A stretch of DNA of 64,000 bases from Gossypium raimondii (Eukaryota > Streptophyta > Magnoliopsida > Malvales > Malvaceae). Both the position numbers and the translations under genes were made by a program. The notes beneath the pieces are model-generated. The model was given only the letters and a program-made list of their open reading frames with translations, did not search any database and was not told where the DNA came from. Location of the stretch: positions 58,351,980-58,415,979 of the forward strand of contig NC_068575.1 in the NCBI RefSeq assembly GCF_025698545.1, read 5' to 3'. Every line of letters begins with the position of its first letter. Positions within the stretch are counted from its first letter, which is position 1. Below are positions 50,010 through 61,215 of the stretch, piece by piece.

Positions 50010-50325
50010 TAAAGGTTCTCGTATTAAGAGTTAGATTGTATTTTATTCTCTTAATTTAGAAAATAGTTAAATTTGTTCATGTACATCAAATCAAAAGAGT
50101 AAACTGATCATTCTCTTAAAAATTGGTCATTGCATGTCATGCCACATGTAACTGTTTGATTATTCTGTCAGTAACGCTAGTTTTTAACAGTAAAAATGGA
50201 TAAATTTTTTTATAGAAAGGACTAATTTACTCTTTGATCTAACTTATAAGGACTAGTTTGCTCATTTTTTGAGTAAATAGGACAAAATACAATATTACTT
50301 TTAGTAAAAAGACTTTTATGATAGC
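50010..50325. repeat. Dispersed repeat, copy 3 of 3, with inverted ends
   Basis: The left end reads GTATTAAGAGTTAGATTGTA then TTTTATTCTC. The right end, reverse-complemented, reads TTACTAAAAGTAATATTGTA then TTTTGTCCTA, so the ends are imperfect inverted repeats. Interior words (GCCACATGTAACTGTTTGAT, GTTTTTAACAGTAAAAATGG, CTAATTTACTCTTTGATCTA) match the copies at 24740 and 38260. A MITE-like element is likely. A clean target duplication was not seen. Confidence 0.6.
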
Positions 50326-51107
50326 TTTTACCACTTTTAGATGCTTAATAAATTTTAAGTGAACAATTTCAATGTTACACAGTACTTTGGTGACCCAATT
50401 TTTACGTTTTGGAAAACAGTGGGAAAGAATTTCAGATTTGAGAAAATACACGATTTTAAAGAATAGATTATAGGGTCTCAAAGTCAAAACTGAAATATAA
50501 ATAAATAGAGTGAGATATATTTTAGACCAAAAAAATTAGTATAGATACCAAATTAGAAAAGAGATATGATCTAGGGTGCAATTGGTGAATTAAGCCTTTT
50601 TAAAATTAAATATGTTGAACTGCAATTTAAGGAAAATCTCAATTATGAATATTTGGTGCTGATGCCACAAAATCTTTATTGACATTATGTTGCATGTGAA
50701 CAATATTTAATAAGAAATGAATACCTGTAATATTCATAAAATTAAAATTTAAGTCTGCATACTTGTTTTAAAATTCAAATCCACATTAAGTTAATTGAAT
50801 ATGAACTGAATAGCATTATCCACCGGTTATTCCTATCTGCTAAATACCCGAAGTTAGACTATAAAGAGAATTTAAATATACTATCAACCAGGGAAGATGT
50901 CAAAGTCCTTTGGAGCTGGATCAAGTTCTAGATATAATGCTAACACACAGTTTTACACAACCAAATACTTTTACAAGTCACTGCAGATGAAGAGCAGGCA
51001 AGAAATTTCAAATGAAATTTACTTATTAAAAAGAAAGTGGTGAGTGTGTAAATATTTATGCTAACCTAAGGAATTGCGTATGAAGACAGTTCAGATAGAA
51101 ATATCAT
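50326..51107. other. Intergenic and 3'UTR region, no gene seen
   Basis: AT-rich DNA. The end nearest 51108 is presumably the 3'UTR of the thioesterase gene on the minus strand. Confidence 0.55.
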
Positions 51108-52771
51108 TTACATTTTACTCTGGACGGTGAGGTACTTAGTGTGACGCCCCTGCGCAATGATTTTCCCAGTTTTTTTCTTCCGAAACTCAACCGTGACAAC
51201 GGCAACAGTCTTCCCAACACGCAATGCCTTAGCCTCTATCTCGATTTCCTCCTGCATGAACGACAATATGCACATTAAGAACATCACAAGAGCCTCATTT
51301 CTTTCTATAGCTGGAGAGTTCTATTTTCCTAAAGTAAAAGATATCAAAAAAATCCTTTACACGACTTTCTACATGAATTCCGGCATAGAATCATAAATAG
51401 AAGCAATACTTTTATTCAACCTAAAACCCTTTGTTCCGTCCAACAAATTGGGACCACATCCCTTAAAAAAATAGGTTTCAGCCTATGGATCCAAATTTGG
51501 CTTTGCGATCACCAGCGCTTGCTTTATAAGAGCCGAAGTGCACTATCCTAAACCTCTTCAAACATCTTGAACAAAGCAATGTTGGATTGACCATTTAGAT
51601 CATTCAAAGACCAAGGCCTTCGGATTATGGAATTTATTGTATTTCCAACATAATGTATCTCATACAATTGAAAAGAAATATTGTGTTGAAATGTTGGCAA
51701 ATAAATCAAGCAATCTAATTAATTAATGCGAAATTCCAAATCAAAGGATTTCTTATTCAAATGAACTTTGAAATAAAGTTCAGATCATGTTTCATTTGAG
51801 TTAACCACTTTCAATTAAAATTCAGAGCATGTTTACCACTATCAGAGCCTCTGATTCTTGATATTTTTCAGCATTCCAAATCAGGCATTGAAGGTAAGAC
51901 CCAGGAATCCGGAAGCAACAGGTTGAACCCAAAGAGGTATTTTCTATGTTCAAAAGACTCAAAACTGAGACCTTAAGGATGCCGAAATCCTTACCACTTG
52001 ACAACAGGCGTTGATCTGAGAGGAAGATTGTAGTTAACTAAACATTCTTCCGTGAACTACAATGGTTTTCAGGTATTAACAAGCTCTAAGATCTCCAAAC
52101 TAATATCCACCCAATTGATTTATTCTAAGATTCCTACCATGAAAACCCAGAGAAGGGTTGAAGAGATCCCAAAAAATGATTGATGAATCAGTTTCCTCTT
52201 TTTCTTCCAAGTAAAAGCAAAATCAACAGAAAACCCATTCGGATTATAAGTTCAAGTCAAGCAAAGCTGGAAAGGAATTGGATAAATAGGATAAAAAGTA
52301 GGAGAAAATCACTCACGCCAACATAAGCAGCATCCAAGTAAGTGATACTGATTTCGACAGAAACTCCACTGGTACTAGCTCCGTAGGAGTAAATAACCGC
52401 TGATCCAACCAAATCCACCAGTGATGCAGTAGCTCCACCGTGCAAGAAATTACCAGCGTTCTTTTTTTTTTTTACACAATTCAAGCATAAAAAAAAAGGC
52501 ACCAATAATCAATTAAAGTACCGAATTAGAATTAACCAAAATCAAAATTTGTGATAAATTGTGAAATTGAGAGAAGATATACCAGCAAACGAGGAGGGAC
52601 TTTCATGGAGCAAAGAACTCGACCCTTTTCGATTTGGTCAACATGGAGACCTTGCATGATGAAGTTTTCGAAGAATCTAGAAGGCATACCATTGATGGTT
52701 GAGGCGTTCTTGTCATCGCCGTCAGCCCCAACTCCTTTCTCCAAGTATTTCTTCACCGTTTCCAAATCCAT
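51108..52771 (-). CDS. Acyl-coenzyme A thioesterase 13-like hotdog protein, 158 aa
   Basis: Three coding exons join in frame: 52583-52771, 52317-52460 and 51108-51251, giving 158 residues plus stop. The chosen start is MDLETVKKYLEKGVGADGDD; an upstream in-frame Met at 52828 would add 19 residues of poor quality. The 4HBT hotdog core includes NAGNFLHGGATASLVDLVGS: Asn64, the HGG turn at 70-72, and Asp79 are spaced as the catalytic Asn and Asp of the THEM2/ACOT13 type. Then come VSVEISITYLDAAYVG and EEIEIEAKALRVGKTVAVVT, the outer strands. These enzymes hydrolyse acyl-CoA to free acid and CoA and work as tetramers; the substrate in plants is not clear from sequence. No obvious organelle signal is seen at this start. 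The exon 2 acceptor follows a long T-run on the plus strand (A-run in sense), an unusual polypyrimidine-poor acceptor. Confidence 0.93.
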
Positions 52772-53085
52772 TGGATTTTGACCGGCTCGTTTCTTCTCGC
52801 AATTGCAGAAGTAAAAAACTGTACGCACACCACTATCCGCTCACGTTTATGTGGGAATTGGGAAATGAATAAATAAATTTATCTATTTATATTAGCTTTA
52901 CCAAAACCCAAAGCCATGGCAAACTTCTTCCATACGGTCAAAGTAGTCGGCGAACCTGTGTACAAGAAGTTAGGTTGAGGGTGGAATGCAATCCAATCAA
53001 AAAAATTTTGAGTTAAATGAGAATTTTATTTTATTATTTTAATTTGATTTAAAAAAAATTTTAATTGAATCGAGTGAGATGCAAT

Positions 53086-53567
53086 TAGGGGTGTTCAGCC
53101 GGTTAATCGGTCGGTTAATTAACCCGAAATAACATTAATTGAATTAATCGATCTTTTAAAATTTTTAACTGTTAACTGAACCAAAATTTTTTGGTTAATT
53201 CGGTCGGTTAACCGAATTAACCAAAAATGATATGTTTTTTATTTTTGGTTAAAAATTAACCGAATTACCCGAATTAACCGAAAATTATATGTTTTTTATT
53301 TTTATTTATTAAATTATTTGTAATTTTTATGATTGGGTTGGGTTAGATACTTGAGTTTGGATTGTGTTTAGGTGAATAGTGAACCTATTTATATATTATA
53401 ATTTTATTTGTTAATTTTTTCAGTTTCGAACCGAATTAACCGTTAACCGAAAAATAAAAAATAATTAACCGACCCTCGAGCGAAAAAATTCGGCTAACCG
53501 ACCGATTAATTGAATTCGGTCAGTTAGCCGAATTTTTTCGGTTTTACCCGAATTTTGCACATCCCAA
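53086..53567. mobile_element. hAT-type MITE, 482 bp, with 8-bp target duplication
   Basis: The left end TAGGGGTGTTCAGCC and the right end GCACATCCCAA (reverse complement TTGGGATGTGC) are short imperfect inverted repeats of the hAT style. GATGCAAT is present on both sides (53078-53085 and 53568-53575), a perfect 8-bp target duplication as hAT transposases make. The interior is dominated by variants of GGTTAACCGAATTAACC, many of them self-complementary. There is no transposase. It sits between the thioesterase gene and the truncated Harbinger fragment. Confidence 0.88.
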
Positions 53568-54260
53568 GATGCAATATATTTAATCGAATTAAATTTTAAA
53601 ATAATTTTGGTGTCTTTTTATTTTTATGTAATTTATTTTAAGTTTTTAAAAATGATTATACACAAAAAAAAAATTGAAGCAACTGATTAAAAAAGAATAA
53701 TAACAGGCCAACCCCTAATCGGTGGGCCCCACCTAATCCCTCTTTATTCCGTCGTTTGGTTCAATGTATTGCTAATACGCGTGTAATCAATTACTTATCT
53801 AATCGGTGAAAACCACCGATTTGTAATACAGCCCTTTTGCTCAGTTTAGGTGCTGCATCGTTTACCCTCCCTGTTTTACCCTTCCGATTGGCTTCCCCAT
53901 TGCGTCTCCTCTTCCTTTTTCTGCCCTCATCCTCTCCCGACGTTTCCCAATTTTTTCCCTTCCAGATTTCTACTTCTCCTTCTGGTACGGTACGCTTATT
54001 TTCTTCTCACATTTCTTTTCTCCATTTTCTTTTCTCCAGATTTCTGCTTCTTCTTCCAAATTTTTTCCCTGTTTTTCTTTTCTTTTCTTTTCTGTAAAAT
54101 CGATTTTGATTTTGATTTTGATTTTGTTATGCTTTTGCTTGTGCTCAAATTTGGAATATTTCTTTTCTGTAATGTTTTCATCGCTTTATAGCTTTGTTAA
54201 TGTACTATATTTCATAATTTTTTAGAACAAAAGTTCTTTTTTTGTTGTGTTCTTGAACAG

Positions 54261-54338
54261 ATCCTTCAGAAAGCTAGTTCGGATCGAGCACGCCTTGACA
54301 AAGATGAGGATCGGGTCAAACATCTCTTGGAATCAAAG
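54261..54338 (+). pseudogene. Captured coiled-coil-like exon, parent not recognised
   Basis: Between an acceptor (CTTGAACAG) and a donor (CAAAG | GTTTCT) lie exactly 26 codons: ILQKASSDRARLDKDEDRVK then HLLESK. The charged heptad-like pattern suggests a coiled coil. It does not belong to the proteasome alpha-2 protein encoded by the next pieces, so the series joins at least two donor genes. I cannot name this one. Confidence 0.5.
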
Positions 54339-54439
54339 GTTTCTTTGTTTTCTTTTAAAAAGGGTTTTGGGATTTTAGAAGTAGTAAAAAGTTGTTGATG
54401 ATTTTGATTTTATGCTAATAAATGGTTTTAAATTACAAT

Positions 54440-54503
54440 TGCTAATGGGGTGGTAATTACTCTTGAGAAGAAATTGCCTTCAATCTTGGTTGATGAAACC
54501 TCT
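54440..54503 (+). pseudogene. Captured exon fragment of 20S proteasome subunit alpha type-2 (PAB1)
   Basis: The plus strand reads IANGVVITLEKKLPSILVDE then TS, ending at a donor (CCTCT | GTGAGT). ANGVVIATEKKLPSILVDE is the characteristic segment of plant PAB1 after the alpha signature. The N-terminal signature itself is missing upstream and there is no clear acceptor directly before the homology, so the piece is probably truncated at its 5' side. Confidence 0.8.
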
Positions 54504-55771
54504 GTGAGTATATTATTTAGTACCATACACTCACACTTTCTATCTGCATTTGAATTTCTAGATTTTCCCATGTTACATCGACCTCGGTGTCAATATGACC
54601 TTGGGTATTGGGTTTACCAAAAATTAGGGAATGATTGAATGCACTCACTGCCTAGCGATAGAAACATGCAATGCTTGTACTTGCTTAATTACATTTAGTT
54701 TTTGTTTTGAGAAAATATGTGAGGCTCTATGTTATCATGTAAAAGATAACTGATAATTGACGATGCTTTAGTTTTCTTTTCCTAGTAGAATTAGTTAGTT
54801 CTTTTGAAGCAATTCAACTTTATAATGTATGAAGATTAAAAGCCTAGGGTATTCAATTTCTAGTTCCATGCTGATGATTTTTTGTTAATTACCACAAAAT
54901 ATGGACATTTGATGTCCGATTTCGAGTTCGAAAATACGATGTCGACACCAAATATTGGAGTTGTTTATGTGTTTCTTTTCATTCGCAATTATCCGAAAGC
55001 TCGGATATTTTGTTCTTTTAGTTGGAGATATATTGGATCTGATTAGCATGCATATTGCATTAAACTGCTTGAAAATCAAATCTGCAATTATCTCTGTGTT
55101 TCGCCAATGTCTTGAGCAAGTACCAGTTCATGTGCATCTATGACATTGTTGACTTACCAAACAGGGAGTTCAAAAGGAGCACCCTAAGTTACTAACTTCA
55201 CGTTTCATAAGTTGGTCTATCGTAGAATACTCATTTTCTAAATATCGACTATCCAGTACATGACCATTTTTTGTTTCATGGAATTTATTCCTTTTTTAAA
55301 AAGCTTTCCTTCCTTTACTTTTTGTTCTATGCCTTGATTGATATATGAAGAATTCATTTACTCATATCCTATTTGTCAGAGAATTTTTTATTTATGATCT
55401 TGCTGTCTTGTTATGGTTTTTTTGTAAGGAAGCTCTGTAAGTTGTTAACCATGTAATATAGTTTTTTTATGGTTTATTATTTTGTCAGATCAAATCATGG
55501 TATTGTAGCTTTGGTCTGTTCTATTGATCAAAGTTAATATTTTGGCCTTAATATTTTTGCATTATCTCGGAGCTGAAAGTGGAATATGAGAAGGGAACTT
55601 CAAAGAAAAATGGCAATGTTGTAGATCACTATTTTTCACATGCCTTATGATCCATGGCCTTGCTGCTATGTTTTGAGTCCGTTTGAATTGGACCAAAAAA
55701 GTGGAAATGCTAAATTGTGCAATCCTCTTGCTTTGATGGTAAGTTTGATGTATCTTTCTTTTTCTTTGTAG

Positions 55772-55841
55772 TGGTGTAAGGCCTTTTGGTGTGTCTCTAC
55801 TGGTTGCTGGATACGATGACAATGGTCCACAATTGTATCAG
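55772..55841 (+). pseudogene. Captured exon of 20S proteasome subunit alpha type-2 (PAB1)
   Basis: After an acceptor (TCTTTGTAG) the plus strand reads GVRPFGVSLLVAGYDDNGPQ then LYQ, ending at a donor (CAG | GTATTT). This is the exact PAB1-type segment (alpha-2 has AGYDDNGPQLYQ; alpha-4/PAC1 in this window has [12 protein letters not shown]). The exon between this piece and 54503 (the region with LLTPNIGVVYSGMGPD in the family) is not present, nor is the following DPSGSYFSWKA exon. So this is a partial copy, unrelated by position to the intact PAC1 gene 20 kb away. Confidence 0.88.
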
Positions 55842-56544
55842 GTATTTCTCATAGATAATAGTTGATTATATTTCTCAAGACCAAAATTAATGGTCTTCTT
55901 AACTGCTCCATTTTTGGGCATTATTTTTGTATCTCTTTTATATTATATAATAGTTGATTATATTTCTCATAGATAATAGTTCATTTATTTTTTGCTTTAT
56001 TTTTTTCCTTTGGAATTTCCTTTTTCCTGTCGTCTTTTTCTACCTCTTTAGCTGCTGCAAATTTTTAGGCTAAAGAGAGTGACACCTAGTAGCGCGCAAG
56101 TGACCAACACAGCCACGTCAGTAAAAATTTAACGCCGTTAGACTCATATACCAATATAGTGGACGAAAAAAAAAGTTTGAGTACCGATTTGAGACAAAAA
56201 ATCATAAATATCAATATGAGAAAAATAAAAGAATTTAGCTACCAATTTTATATTTAACCCTAGAATTTATTTTGTAATTTTCAATTTTCAGATTAGGAAG
56301 CATAAAACTGGGCAAGTGGTTTTGGATTGGGCTGTCATGCGAGACTAAAGGTAGATCAATAAGTTTTGTGGTTTTTCGACTTGCCTGGAACACTTACATC
56401 TACATAAATGAACGGCCCATTCGCTGATGGAGTTTGTTTAGATTGATTTTTCATCTATACTATAATTTTTAAAACTTCGTATATTGACTTTTTGTAATGA
56501 CTCAATTAGAAAATAATTAAAAATTTATTCAATAAAAAAAAGAA

Positions 56545-57065
56545 TTAATTGCATTAAACATATTTAAACTCTCATTTTTAGTTTGTCCTCAAATTTTAAG
56601 AGATTCTAATTACATCCTTAAACTATCGATGCTATATTAATAGTGTCATTCCATTACTAAAATTGTTAAATGAGACGTTAGATCTTATGTGACATAATTT
56701 CAAAATGAATTTTTTTAAATGAATATTGTAAAAATTGGATGTTGTAGATATATGGATTTTGAGGTTTTCAAAGCTTTTACAAAAGCTATTGTTCACTCTT
56801 TCTTTCTTTTTTCGGTTTTACTTTATAATTAGTTTTTAATTTTAAGATTTATGTGACAACATTTTACTTTTCCTTAAACTTTTCATTTAAAATTATGTCA
56901 AATGAAATTTTACTTGTTGTTTGCTGGTTAAATTAATGGCTTTAATAATGAAAGAATCCAATTGATATAACATCGACAAGTTGGAGTAATTAAAATGTTA
57001 CACAAGTTTGAGATCAATTTAGAATGAAAGTTATAATTTGAGGATGTCAAATGTAATTAACTCAA
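56545..57065. repeat. MITE-like repeat with about 50-bp imperfect inverted ends
   Basis: The left side (TTAATTGCATTAAACATATT, then AACTCTCATTTTTAGTTTGT) and the reverse complement of the right side (TTAATTACATTTGACATCCT, then TATAACTTTCATTCTAAATT) align with gaps. No coding sequence. The target duplication is unclear, so the element type is uncertain. Confidence 0.45.
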
Positions 57066-57204
57066 ATAATAAATATCACACATAGTGAGAATTTGGACTT
57101 AACACGCTGTGGTCTCTAAAACCTCAACTTTATCATTTACGAAATAAAATTTATGTTTATTTATTTTGAGTTTATTTAATGATGGATTGTATTTATAAAA
57201 CTTA

Positions 57205-57337
57205 GGGTGGGTTTGGATGGGCGATTGGGTCGGTGCGTTTAGTTTACTTTTTGTCTCACGCTACAGTGTCTAATCTCGCCGCCACCGCTATTTTTATACT
57301 AACCGCAGGTAAACGCACCGCCCATCCAAACTCACCC
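57205..57337. mobile_element. Tourist-like MITE, 133 bp, TTA target duplication
   Basis: Near-perfect terminal inverted repeats GGGTGGGTTTGGATGGGCG and CGCCCATCCAAACTCACCC, flanked by TTA on both sides (57202-57204 and 57338-57340). The inner parts are also largely inverted (GGTGCGTTTAGTTTAC against GTAAACGCACC). It resembles the diverged element at 10384-10533. This short structured element could fold into a hairpin. Confidence 0.92.
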
Positions 57338-57340
57338 TTA

Positions 57341-60300
57341 ATATATAATAAATTTGAAGCGATACACTAAAATAAACTGATATCTATACATACTAGCACC
57401 AATAAAAAATTAAACAACCTTTATTACAATAACAACTAGATGAATTAAACTAAGACTATATTAGTATTTTTAATTATATGTTTAGAGGAAAAAAGTAAAA
57501 TCATTACAAAAATTATACTAATAAAACTTTATTTCATATAAACGCTTTACAAATGCAAATCTATGATATTTAAAAATTAAATTTTATTTAAGAGAAATAT
57601 ATATTATTAACAATTATAATATTTTTAATCTTGACAGTAAGGCCTTTGATTTTTTATATTAATAATTTTCTATTATTTTAAATACATTTTATAATTAAAA
57701 TTAAATAAATACATCTTACGTGTATTGTTTTAATATTATATATATATATTATTTGAGCTCCTTTATGATAAATAAAATTTTACTTTTTAACTAACAAGTG
57801 GTTAGGTGTAGTAATAACACATATTATACTCTTAAGGGAAGGCTCAAGTTTAAACCTCAAAGATGTCGTCCACTTTTCTACTACTCCACCAAAAATATAT
57901 TTATTTTCATATTAACATCTCAAACGAAGTTACACAAGTAAAATCATCAAAGGTGAATACCTATTTAAATCAATATTTTTACTATTAAATAGATTAATTT
58001 AATTTTATATTAATTAAATAATAATTTAAATTTAAATTGAATTAACATTTTTATTTTAAAAATACATAAAATATTATTTTTATTTATAGTTTAATTCAAT
58101 AAAACATTTCATTTACTATACTATTAAAATTAATTAGTTTAATCTCCTTTTAAAATTTAAAATTTTATTTTATTTTTCCGGATTATCTTAAACAAAATCA
58201 ACTCAAATAATTCATATTTAATAATTGTTTACAAAACTTAAAATTGTTTTGATTACATAACCTCGAATTTTCCATGCTAAGCTAAAAGTAAAATAAAAGT
58301 TATTTGCAATTAATTAAACTAATTGTTTGTTCTTCATTTTGGTAAAGAAGTTGTGAGAAAATTATGAGTTTTGTTTGAAATGGAAGATAAAATTAATTAA
58401 TTTAATTAATCGATAGGAATTTTCTTTTCTTTTAGCTTAGAATGGAATATTCAAGATCATATTTTCATTAATAATGTTTGAAAATAATTTCAAAACATCA
58501 AAATAAATTAAATAAATTGTTGACATTTTATTACCTACCGATAATATCAACCAATTTGCTACTATAATTTTGAATCCTAATATTTAAAATTTATATTTCA
58601 AAACCCAAAATTAAAATTTTCGGCAACGAGATAAACAAGTACAGTTTGATAATTTTTGTGTACCATTTAGTTTTTACCCTTTTTTCACTTTAACCTCTCT
58701 CTTTTTTTTAACTCCAATCAAGACTTAAAAAAAATTTTTTTGAGTGACCAGACTGAAAATAACCTAAAAATTGGGTGACTGAAATGAAAGTTCAATAACA
58801 TAATATGACGTATACAATTAACACATGAATAACTAAAATGAAATCATATTAAAAATTCGGCAACAAAATTTTAAAAAATTAATTTCGGACGACCAAAATG
58901 AAAGCACTCTAAACTTTATCCAATAATAAATGATAATTTTTAATAAAAAATAACTTTTATAAAAATTTAACATTATTTGATTTCTCTAATAATAATAAAA
59001 AAAACTAAATTAATTGAAAACAAATCTCTAACAAAATAAAAGCAACAGCTAGATACAAAATATAACATCAATCACTTCCATCAACGTGGGTTCAACTGTA
59101 TTCAAGTACTTATTTTTCTATTTTATGAATCAAATAAAAATTATGAAACAAAATTGAAGTGTTGTCGCATACCAATTATCATACTGAACCCAAAGGGGCA
59201 AAAGGCTACGACAATACAGTCAAACACAGCTCCAAAGTCCAAAGCATCTAGGCGTGGACCCTCTAATTCATATCAACTTAAATACGATACATGCATAATT
59301 GAACAGATGTGCAAATGCTAAGCTACAAGCCATCAACTTGTCAAAAATCATGGCCAAAACAAACAAAATGGGTAATTGGATCCAATCATATATGAACTTT
59401 CCTGAACTGATTCTGTATTCTACTTATAATTATGCTGAAGTTATATTTGCGAACTCTCAAAAATCACTCGATTCAGAGCTTACCAAAGCTATTGCATTGC
59501 TTATCATGTCCAAATTTCTTTCATTTCAAGCTAACTTGAAAATTTTCAACTGGACACCACATTATGGCAAAAAAACGTTTCTCAAATGGCGATGATAGGT
59601 AGGTCTACCTGTTGAAGAAAATGTTGAACTAGCAACAAGAAGAAGATCAACAATGGGATAGAAATTTGGGCCAAAAGTATGGCCGTCTTTGAAATTATAT
59701 ATATATAATAGGGGTCGTTTGAAATCAGCAACGAGCAGCTAGAATCCATTTTTGTTCACATCTCTAAATCATTGTGAATGTTGAAAAAATATTACCCAAC
59801 AAATTAATGGAGTAGGAAATTATAACATGTCAGTTCACTTTCTTTTAACTAATTTTAGAATTTCATTTGTTGGAACTGTTTTGATTTGCGAGTTATTCTC
59901 ATGTTTTGCTGCGTTTCATTTTCACACTTTTGTATGCGTGATAGTGAGACCTGTAATTGGTAGTTTTTTTTATGGAGAATCATCACTATAAATACCATTT
60001 AGCATAAGGTTTCTAAGTATAAGAAAAAAAAAACAATTCTATTTCAAAGTTAAAGAATCTTATATACCATCTAGTGAAGTTTTCGAGTGCCTAGAAAATT
60101 TTAACGGTTTTCAATTTTTAGTTCAAATAAATTCGACGTTCTCGTCGGTGGTTTGACGTGCTAGATAGTGATGTTATAACATTCGGATTTTGACATTCAG
60201 TTTAAACAATGACCGTAGGTATTTATGTTCGATATTTTTCGTTGTTTTATATTGTAAACCGTTATTTATTAAAAAAGTTATAAAAAAAGTTATGTAGTAT

Positions 60301-60613
60301 ATTCGATTGAAAGTTGTCCAGTTAATTATTTAAAAAAACGAAAGGAAATAATTTAATTTTAAACTATTAAAAAAACATTATTATGATAAAAATTAATTTA
60401 TTAAAAATAAATAAAAATATGCATTTGAGAAAATGAATATAAGATTAGCGTGGAGTGGGGTAAAAGTTAGGGGTAAGAAAGATGGGGCATTTAAGAGAGG
60501 CATGTGGGAATGGAATTAGATTATCTCTAATTAGTCCACCATTAGCGATGGATGATGACCCCCAACCCAGGGTGGACGGCGTCGCCAACAAGTAACCAGT
60601 TAGTCAACACTAA
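57341..60613. other. Intergenic, AT-rich, no gene seen
   Basis: No protein-like sequence. A plus-strand 98-codon frame at 59299-59595 was examined and not supported. Around 58680-58910 phrases such as GAGTGACCAGACTGAAAATA and GACCAAAATGAAAGCACTCT recur, as in old dispersed repeats. Confidence 0.55.
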
Positions 60614-61215
60614 GGGTCTGTTTGATTGCCAGTAAAATATTTTCCGTAAAATGATTTCTGGAAAATATTTTACTTTTTGTAAAATGATTTCTTGGAAAAT
60701 ATTTTCGGTGTTTGATTGAATCTGTAAAATATTTTCTTTGCTTGGCAGATTTTTGAAAATATTTTTCGGAAAAGTTGTTTTACATATATTAATATATATT
60801 AATAAATTTTATATTTTAAATTATTTTACATATATTGCAATGATTTATTTATAATAATACTCAATTATTAAGCTACAATATTAATTATTATAAATTGAAA
60901 AAACTAATATCAAATAAATTATTTGTAATTGTGTTAAAAACCAAGTATTGAATAATTAAAAAATAAGTTCTTGGAAAATCGATAAATGTAAGCGTTTTCA
61001 CCGAAATGAAGGAAGGAATGAAGGAGGCAATAGAGAGGAGAGCACGGAAAATGTCTTACGGAAATTGAAAGGGTAAGACATTTTCCCTAAAATGTAACTC
61101 ATTTTCCCTTGTTTTGGAGTTCATTTTCCAAATGGAAAATGTTTTCCGTCAATCAAACGCTGGAAAAGTTGGAAATGATTTTCCGAAAAATCAATTCCGT
61201 CAATCAAACAGACCC
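60614..61215. mobile_element. MITE, 602 bp, TAA target duplication
   Basis: Terminal inverted repeats GGGTCTGTTTGATTG and CAATCAAACAGACCC are perfect over 15 bp. TAA lies on both sides (60611-60613 and 61216-61218). Both arms are full of GGAAAATATTTT and ATTTTCC words, so the arms can pair extensively; the centre is AT-rich. No transposase. The TAA duplication suggests PIF/Harbinger-type mobilisation. Confidence 0.9.

Larger units (their letters stand above)
53704..55841 (+). mobile_element. Truncated Harbinger-family element with proteasome alpha-2 exons (copy 3)
   Basis: At 53708-53850 the plus strand reads CCCCTAATCGGTGGGCCCCA, then a GTCGTTTGGTTCAATGTATT block, AATCGGTGAAAACCACCGAT and GGTGCTGCATCGTTTACCCT. 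This is the reverse complement of the CT-rich arm of copies 1 and 2. The outermost TIR is degenerate, and the opposite terminus with ATTGGATTAGAGG repeats was not found before 57 kb, so the element is truncated. A CT-rich leader (53850-54085) leads into a series of exons on the plus strand: 54261-54338, about 54440-54503, and 55772-55841. The end given is the last recognised captured exon. Confidence 0.7.

Noticed and set aside
34847-55841. Idea that the PAB1 exons at 54-56 kb are a duplicate of the nearby PAC1 gene
   Set aside because: The captured pieces carry alpha-2-specific residues (AGYDDNGPQLYQ) and introns, whereas PAC1 is alpha type-4 with an intronless CDS; proximity is coincidental.
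59299-59595. 98-codon plus-strand frame
   Set aside because: Fairly protein-like at first sight, but no family, no introns and no regulatory context; left out.
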